Origin: Balaenoptera acutorostrata
Taxonomy: Eukaryota > Chordata > Mammalia > Artiodactyla > Balaenopteridae
Assembly: GCF_949987535.1 (NCBI RefSeq)
Contig: NC_080068.1
Location: 77,463,254-77,527,253, forward strand
DNA: 64,000 bases
Reading direction: 5' to 3'
Shown here: positions 59,449 to 64,000 of the stretch, in pieces
How the letters are laid out: each line of letters opens with the position of its first letter
How positions within the stretch are numbered: the first letter of the stretch is position 1
Position numbers and translations under genes: made by a program
The notes under the pieces: generated by a model
The model's input: the letters and a program-made list of their open reading frames with translations, nothing else
The model's database searches: none
Told to the model about the DNA's origin: nothing

Positions 59449-59713
59449 TTGGCTGTGTTGGGTCTTCGTTTCTGTGCGAGGGCTTTCTCTAGTTGCGGCG
59501 AGTGGGGGCCACTCTTCATCGCAGTGCGCGGGCCTCTCACTGTCGCGGCCCCTCTTGTTGTGGAGCACAGGCTCCAGACGCGCAGGCTCAGTAGTTGTGG
59601 CTCACAGGCCTAGTTGCTCCGTGGCATGTGGGATCTTCCCAGACCAGGGCTCGAACCCGTGTCCCCTGCATTAGCAGGCAGATTCTCAACCACTGTGCCA
59701 CCAGGGAAGCCCA
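59386..59713 (-). mobile_element. CHR-type SINE (short form)
   Basis: A reversed CHR body. The tail appears as an expanded (ATTT)n. The 16-bp duplication tggagacccttattta lies at 59370-59385 and 59714-59729. Confidence 0.95.
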
Positions 59714-59819
59714 TGGAGACCCTTATTTAATAGGTCTGCGGTGGTAGCCCCAGAATCTGACAGCTTAAGAGAGCCCCCAAGTGTTTTTTAGATTGAGCAA
59801 GTTTGGGAAGCACTAAACT

Positions 59820-59992
59820 AGGCTGGATTTCCCAAACTTCTCTTGTGATAAGAAGCACCTGGGGCTCTAGCTGGAAAGAAAATTTCTTTGCCCCCAACCA
59901 GACCAACAGAATCAAAATTTCTAGCTCAGAGGTCTGGCAGCCTATTTATTTAATAAAGATCTCCACTTGATTCTTATTATCTGAGAAACGGT
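59820..59992. mobile_element. MER5-like hAT relic
   Basis: gatttcccaaacttctcttgtg ... gaagcacctggggctctag ... agatctccacttgattc fits a diverged MER5 element. Confidence 0.5.
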
Positions 59993-60049
59993 AATACAGG
60001 CTCATTGAGTCCCAGCTTTGGCTTGTCATTAATATTACCTGGGAACTCT

Positions 60050-60093
60050 GTGCGTGTATATGTGTGTGTGTCTGTCTGTCTGTCTGCACACGT
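60050..60093. repeat. TG/TCTG simple repeat
   Basis: tatgtgtgtgtgtctgtctgtctgtctgc forms a compound TG and TCTG run. Confidence 0.85.
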
Positions 60094-60139
60094 CCAGAGA
60101 TGAGCACGTGCATGAGTGCACATGTATGTACTAAAATAC

Positions 60140-60245
60140 ACAAACATGAAATTTACACATGTGTCACATTCGTGACATTTAATACATTCACAGTGTTGTG
60201 CAATCATCACTACTATCTAGCTCCAGAACATTTTCATCACTCATC
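60140..60245 (-). mobile_element. Old L1 3' UTR scrap
   Basis: gacatttaatacattcacagtgttgtgcaatcatcac and tagctccagaacattttcatc are antisense L1M text. Confidence 0.6.
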
Positions 60246-60390
60246 TAGGGATTTTTAAAACATCCAGATGCCTAGGCTGTACCCAAATCAAATAAATGAG
60301 AATCCCCAGGGTGGGACCCAGGCATCAGTACTCTTTAAAGCATTCCAGCTGATTACAATGTGCAGTCAAGTTTGGAACCACTCAGGATTC
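60246..60390. mobile_element. MER5-like hAT relic
   Basis: catccagatgcctaggctgtaccc ... gggtgggacccaggcatcag ... ttccagctgattacaatgtgcag matches the MER5 interior. Confidence 0.6.
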
Positions 60391-60860
60391 CTATGCTCTG
60401 AAAGCATTTGTTAATTTGTCCCACCAGGTCTCTCATCCTGGTCCTCCGCATTCCAAGTACATCCTTACTTTGCTTTATTCATTCTCTTTTTTATTAATTT
60501 AATTAATTTGATTCTCATACCCCATCAAGACCCTTACATTCTTATGTCCTTCTCAGAAATGGTGACAAAATTTCCTAAGGCTTTCGTACCCCTCCTGGGG
60601 GCCTAGTCATGGGCCTGATCCCAAAGGTTCACGCTCAGTTGAATGAGTTTATTTAGAGTAACCTTACAAGGATATTTTTAGGAAGCAATGTTTAACTAAT
60701 TTGGTAAACATAGATGGAGCACCAATTATGTGCCAGGCATTATGGTAGCCCAGGCGCTACTCGCATGATGGGAATCGAGGGAAAAAGCAGATACAGGACA
60801 AGATGGCCTACACCGTAACATTCCGTCACAGCAAGATGAAAATGGGAATACATAAAGAGA
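60391..60860. other. Intergenic, no gene recognised
   Basis: An ancient repeat fragment (agcaccaattatgtgccaggc) lies at about 60718-60780. Confidence 0.35.
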
Positions 60861-61090
60861 GGTATCTAAACCAGGATCCAAAGACTTTTTCTGTAAAGAG
60901 CCAAGAATAGGTTCCTTTGCCTTTTGGAGCCGTATACAACTGTCACACCTAATTAATTCTGCAATTGCCATTTTGTACAAGAGCAGCCATAGAAAATAAT
61001 ACATCTATGACTGGGCATGGCAGTGCTACAAATCAAGTGGTGGGCTTGATTTGATCTGAGGGCTGACATTCTCCATCTCCTGATCTAATA
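60861..61090 (+). mobile_element. hAT-type DNA transposon relic
   Basis: ggatccaaagactttttctgtaaagagcc ... ggagccgtatacaactgtc ... gagcagccatagaaaatac-like text is a common hAT-derived repeat. The exact family name is not assigned. Confidence 0.55.
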
Positions 61091-61139
61091 CACACTGGAA
61101 AGGGAAGAGGGTGTTTCAGAAACATGGAACTGTTAAAAA

Positions 61140-61470
61140 ATAAACTGAGACATGTTAAAAATTTTAATTATTTATTTGAGCAAAAATCTATTTGAATTGG
61201 TCAGCATCAAACCCGAAGCGGTTAGGAGTGCTCCACTCACAGGAGTTAGGGGCAAGACTTTTACAGAGAAGATGCAGAAGAGAAGCAAGGAAATAATTTG
61301 ATTGCTATCGCTTAAGCAGTTGCCTTATTTAAGGGAAAACCTAACTGGCTGTTTGTGATTGTCCTTAGATGTTGATTGAGGCTTTTACAGACATAGGCTT
61401 TGGTTTGCTTTTGTCATCTGCTAAGACATTAGAACACTTAGTCTAATGACCTCCTTCTTTAATTAATTTA
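61140..61470 (-). mobile_element. ERVL-type LTR-like relic
   Basis: tttatttgagcaaaaatc ... gaagcggttaggagtgctccactcac ... taatttgattgctatcgc ... gtctaatgacctccttc looks like an antisense LTR of an ancient endogenous retrovirus. There is no internal region. Confidence 0.4.
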
Positions 61471-61493
61471 AAAATACCAGGACACCACAATGC

Positions 61494-61765
61494 GTTAAGT
61501 GGAGTTCCCTGTGCTCTACAGTATGTTCCCATCAGTTGTCTATTTTATACATAGTATCAATAATGTATATGTGTCAATCCCAATCTCCCAATTCCTCCCA
61601 CCCCATCCCTTTCCCCCTTGGTATCCATACATTTGTTCTCTACCTCTGTGTCTCTGTTTCTGCAAGGGAGGGAATATATGTATATGTATGGCTGATTCAT
61701 TTTGCTGTGCAGAAGCTAACACAACATTATAGTAAAGCAACTATACTCCGATAAAATTTTTTTTA
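61494..61765 (+). mobile_element. L1 3' end with 5' inversion (twin-primed)
   Basis: 61494-61665 is L1 3' UTR in reverse (ttccctgtgctctacagtatg, tttccccttggtatcc-like text). From about 61672 the final part of the 3' UTR runs forward (tgtatatgtatggctgattc, caactatactccgataaaa). Together they make one insertion whose upstream half is inverted. Confidence 0.82.
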
Positions 61766-62084
61766 AAAATTTAACAATATTGGAAGAAGAGTTGAAGCAC
61801 TATTTGAAGCTTACTAGCAAAGATGGGGGGAGAAAGATTCCAGGCAGAGAGAAAATGTACTGCCAAATTTTCAGTTCAGTGTAGCTAACCCTGGGAAGTG
61901 GGGAGGGCTGAGACTGGAGAAGGCAGGGGAAGATTATTAGGGCTATGTGTAGATTGTATGTGGAAGCAATAAACAGGGTTTTAAACATTTGTGAATGGTC
62001 ACCCTGACCAGGGGATGAGGATGGTTTAGGTGGGTCAAGGTAAGGCAAGCCTATTAGTTAAAAGGTTGCTGTGTTGTTGGGAAA
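61766..62084. other. Intergenic, no gene recognised
   Basis: No feature recognised. Confidence 0.35.
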
Positions 62085-62512
62085 ATTGGATGTCCGCACA
62101 CAAAAGAATAATGTTGGACCCTGACCTAAAACCATATATAAAAATTAAGTCAAAGTCGATCAAAAACATAAAAGTAAGAGGTAAAGCTATATAACTCTTA
62201 AGAGAAAACAGGAAAAGCTTCATGGCATTGGATTTGGCGATGATTCCTTGTATGTGACACTAAAAGCACAGACAACAAAAGAAAAAATAGATAATTGGGT
62301 GACATCAAAATTTTTAAATTCTGGGACTTCCCTGGCAGTCCAGTGGTTGGGACCCCACGCTTCCACTGCAGCGGGCTCGGGTTCGATCCCCGGTTGGGGA
62401 ACTAAGATTTTGTATGCTGCGTGGCGCAGCCAGAAAAAATTTTTTATTCTATATGTAAAGGACACAATCAACAGAGTAAAAAGGCAACCTACACAAGCCT
62501 CAAGGAGATTTC
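62085..62512 (+). mobile_element. Old L1 ORF2 fragment interrupted by a SINE
   Basis: Sense ORF2 text: ttggatgtccgcacacaaaag, accctgacctaaaaccatat, gcattggatttggcgatgattcc, and after the SINE gtaaaggacacaatcaacagag. Confidence 0.85.
62323..62438 (+). mobile_element. Short tRNA-Glu SINE
   Basis: ggacttccctggcagtccag, ggttcgatccccggttgggg and ctgcgtggcgcagccag with a short A tail. Imperfect flanks (tttttaaattct / ttttttattct) are the likely target duplication. Confidence 0.88.
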
Positions 62513-62929
62513 AACTGGGGAAAACAGGTAACTTCCAAGATAAAAGCAGAGAGTGAGAGTGGTATGGGAGAAATGAAAGAGGACGATGTGGTGATGATGG
62601 CGATACAGGTTGTCAAGGTGATAATTGAGTTGTGTCTTAAATGATGAGATAGAGTCTGTTTTTCAAAGATATGGAGGAAGAGTATATCAGATGGAAGCAA
62701 CGTCACGCACAAAGAAGCCAAGGCAGGGATGATCTCAGTTGGTTCTAGGAACAGGAAGAACAAAAACAAAAAGAAAGGCGAATGGGGCTGCAATCTTTTG
62801 GACTTGCTATGTTTGAAGATTTTGATTAGCCATCTCTATTAGAATTCGTTCTCAGAATATGTCAGGGAGGCAGTTGGAGACACTGTATTAAAAAATGCAT
62901 AATGGGGGCAGAGGGATTCATAGGTGGAG
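62513..62929. other. Intergenic, no gene recognised
   Basis: Purine-rich unique-looking sequence. Confidence 0.35.
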
Positions 62930-63252
62930 CACAGAGAATTTTTAGGGCAGAGAAACTACTCTGTATGATACTATAATGGTAGATACATGTCATGTTTGTC
63001 CAAATTCATAGAACGTACAACACTGAGTGAACTCTAATGTAAACTGTGGATTTTAGGTGATTATGATGCGTCAGTGTAGGACCCTCAGCTGTAACAAACG
63101 CACCACTCTGGTGGGGGACATTGATGACAGGGAAGGCTGTGCATGGGGTGGGGGGCAGGAGAGATGTGGGCATCTCCGTATTTCCTCTCAGTTCAGCTGT
63201 GAACCTAAAACTGCTCTAAAATACAGTCTTTTTAAAAGCAGATTGGGAAAAA
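62930..63252 (+). mobile_element. Old L1 3' UTR (L1ME-type)
   Basis: Order kept: gaaactactctgtatgatac, actgtggattttaggtgattatg, accactctggtgggggacattg, gtgaacctaaaactgctctaaaa, then poly-A near 63249. Confidence 0.85.
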
Positions 63253-63339
63253 AAAAAAAACAACCTGTAGGTAAAAAGGGATTTAAGAGACAGAATTTTT
63301 TTAAGACAAAATTATAGCATCTAGGGACGCACACTTCAG

Positions 63340-63515
63340 TGACAACAAGCAAGAAAGTGATTATCTTTAAAGTCAGGATAATGGTTCCTTTGTTGGGGGC
63401 AGCAGGGGGTTGCGACTGAGATGGGGCACACAGAGGACTCCTGGGTGGCTGGCAAAGTTCTATTTCTTCACCTGGGTGGTGATTCCAAGTGTGCTTGCCT
63501 TATAATAATTCATCA
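63340..63515 (+). mobile_element. Old L1 3' UTR scrap
   Basis: ttctatttcttcacctgggtggtgattccaag ... ataattcatcagtaatc resembles another L1M terminal segment. Confidence 0.45.
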
Positions 63516-63539
63516 GTAATCACCCAAGGAGTGATTGGG

Positions 63540-63563
63540 TAAGCCCCTATCTTTAGGGGCTTA
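63540..63563. repeat. Perfect 10-bp inverted repeat (hairpin)
   Basis: taagccccta - tctt - taggggctta has a 10-bp fully paired stem and a 4-base loop. It has no following T run, so it is not a Pol III terminator context. Confidence 0.9.
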
Positions 63564-64000
63564 GGATGATTGGGACAATAAAAGATCCTGTTTTTTGACA
63601 GAGAGCTGACAGCTGTGCAGGAAAGATGTGGGTACCACTTCGCATTGCATTTAACAGAAAATCAAGGACTCTGATACCTGGTATCCAAAATATCTATTTC
63701 AAGGCAAACAAGAAGACTAAAAAATATGGTCTGCTCAAGAAAGAAAAAGCAGTCCCAGGTTCAGCAGCTAGACAGGTGGCCTTAGGAAGAAGCATGTAAG
63801 ATGTTCACATGTAAGATGTTCTAAGGATGCCTGAACTGCCTGCCCAACCTTGATGCCTGGAGAGTTATGGAACTTGATCACAGACCATCTCACGAGCAGG
63901 TAACAATAAGGGAAGGACCACAGAAAGGGAAGTGAAAGCCATCCAAATACTTGCTACATTTCAATTTTACCTTGAACCAGTGCTGAGCCAGGTAAATAAC
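63564..64000. other. Intergenic to window end
   Basis: Unique-looking. A 13-bp direct duplication atgtaagatgttc lies at about 63794 and 63811. No gene recognised. Confidence 0.4.

Larger units (their letters stand above)
59285..59815. mobile_element. MER5-like hAT relic interrupted by a SINE
   Basis: aaatggtgcttcttaaatttgcc ... agaatcagctgggtagcttg, then after the SINE ccccagaatctgacagc ... gcaagtttgggaagcac reads as one MER5-type element split in two. Confidence 0.55.

Noticed and set aside
59386..59460. Membrane-like repeated LIYLFIYLF peptide
   Set aside because: It is the translation of the (ATTT)17 microsatellite.

Overview
The window is mammalian nuclear DNA, almost certainly from a cetacean. 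The main reason is the abundance of tRNA-Glu-derived CHR-type SINEs, which carry the 5' box gcttccctggtggc, a B box ggttcgagccc and AAATAAAT tails. Both a longer CHR-2-like form and a shortened, internally deleted form are present. Other supporting signs are a full-length but broken young L1, an irritans-type mariner of the kind seen in cetartiodactyls, and no BovB. No bacterial, phage or CRISPR features are present, and most of the sequence is ordinary intronic or intergenic DNA full of interspersed repeats.

One protein-coding exon is supported. On the minus strand at 9880-9975 lies coding exon 1 of LIMCH1 (LIM and calponin-homology domains 1). It encodes 32 residues starting [12 protein letters not shown] and ending AQKWIE, followed by a clean GAG|GTAGGT splice donor. 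It sits in a CpG island (about 9000-10620) that is the gene's promoter and 5' UTR, with a GCC-rich repeat, GC boxes and an AT-rich MEF2-like box. Because the gene runs right to left, 1-9879 is the start of LIMCH1 intron 1 and everything right of about 10.6 kb is upstream intergenic DNA. By human synteny (recalled, not tested) the next gene to the right would be UCHL1.

Layout. 1-9.9 kb: intron 1 with one CHR SINE, an L1 3' fragment, MIR and L2 relics, an unusual triplet-period tract, and a CpG-enriched non-repetitive block (7480-7890) preceded by a TATA box and an AP-1 site. 9.0-10.6 kb: promoter. 10.6-24 kb: MIRs, old L1 pieces, one CHR SINE, an AT-rich mostly unique stretch (16.5-23.4 kb) that includes a minus-strand polyadenylated-looking end, and an MLT1-type LTR. 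24.2-31.2 kb: two minus-strand L1s, the second full-length with broken ORF1 and ORF2. 31.2-35.1 kb: largely unique AT-rich DNA. 35-53 kb: old L1s with CHR SINEs nested in them, LTR-like relics, L2, and a young L1 fragment with a 5' inversion. 53.5-54.8 kb: a complete but dead mariner. 54.8-64 kb: old L1, a cluster of MER5-like relics, four CHR or tRNA-Glu SINEs, and a second L1 with a 5' inversion.

No previously undescribed system is evident. The most informative observations are the LIMCH1 promoter architecture, the possible intronic enhancer, and transposition signatures such as a doubly used target site, twin-primed L1s and multi-level nesting. Repeat family names are from recognition by eye and boundaries are approximate unless target-site duplications are quoted.
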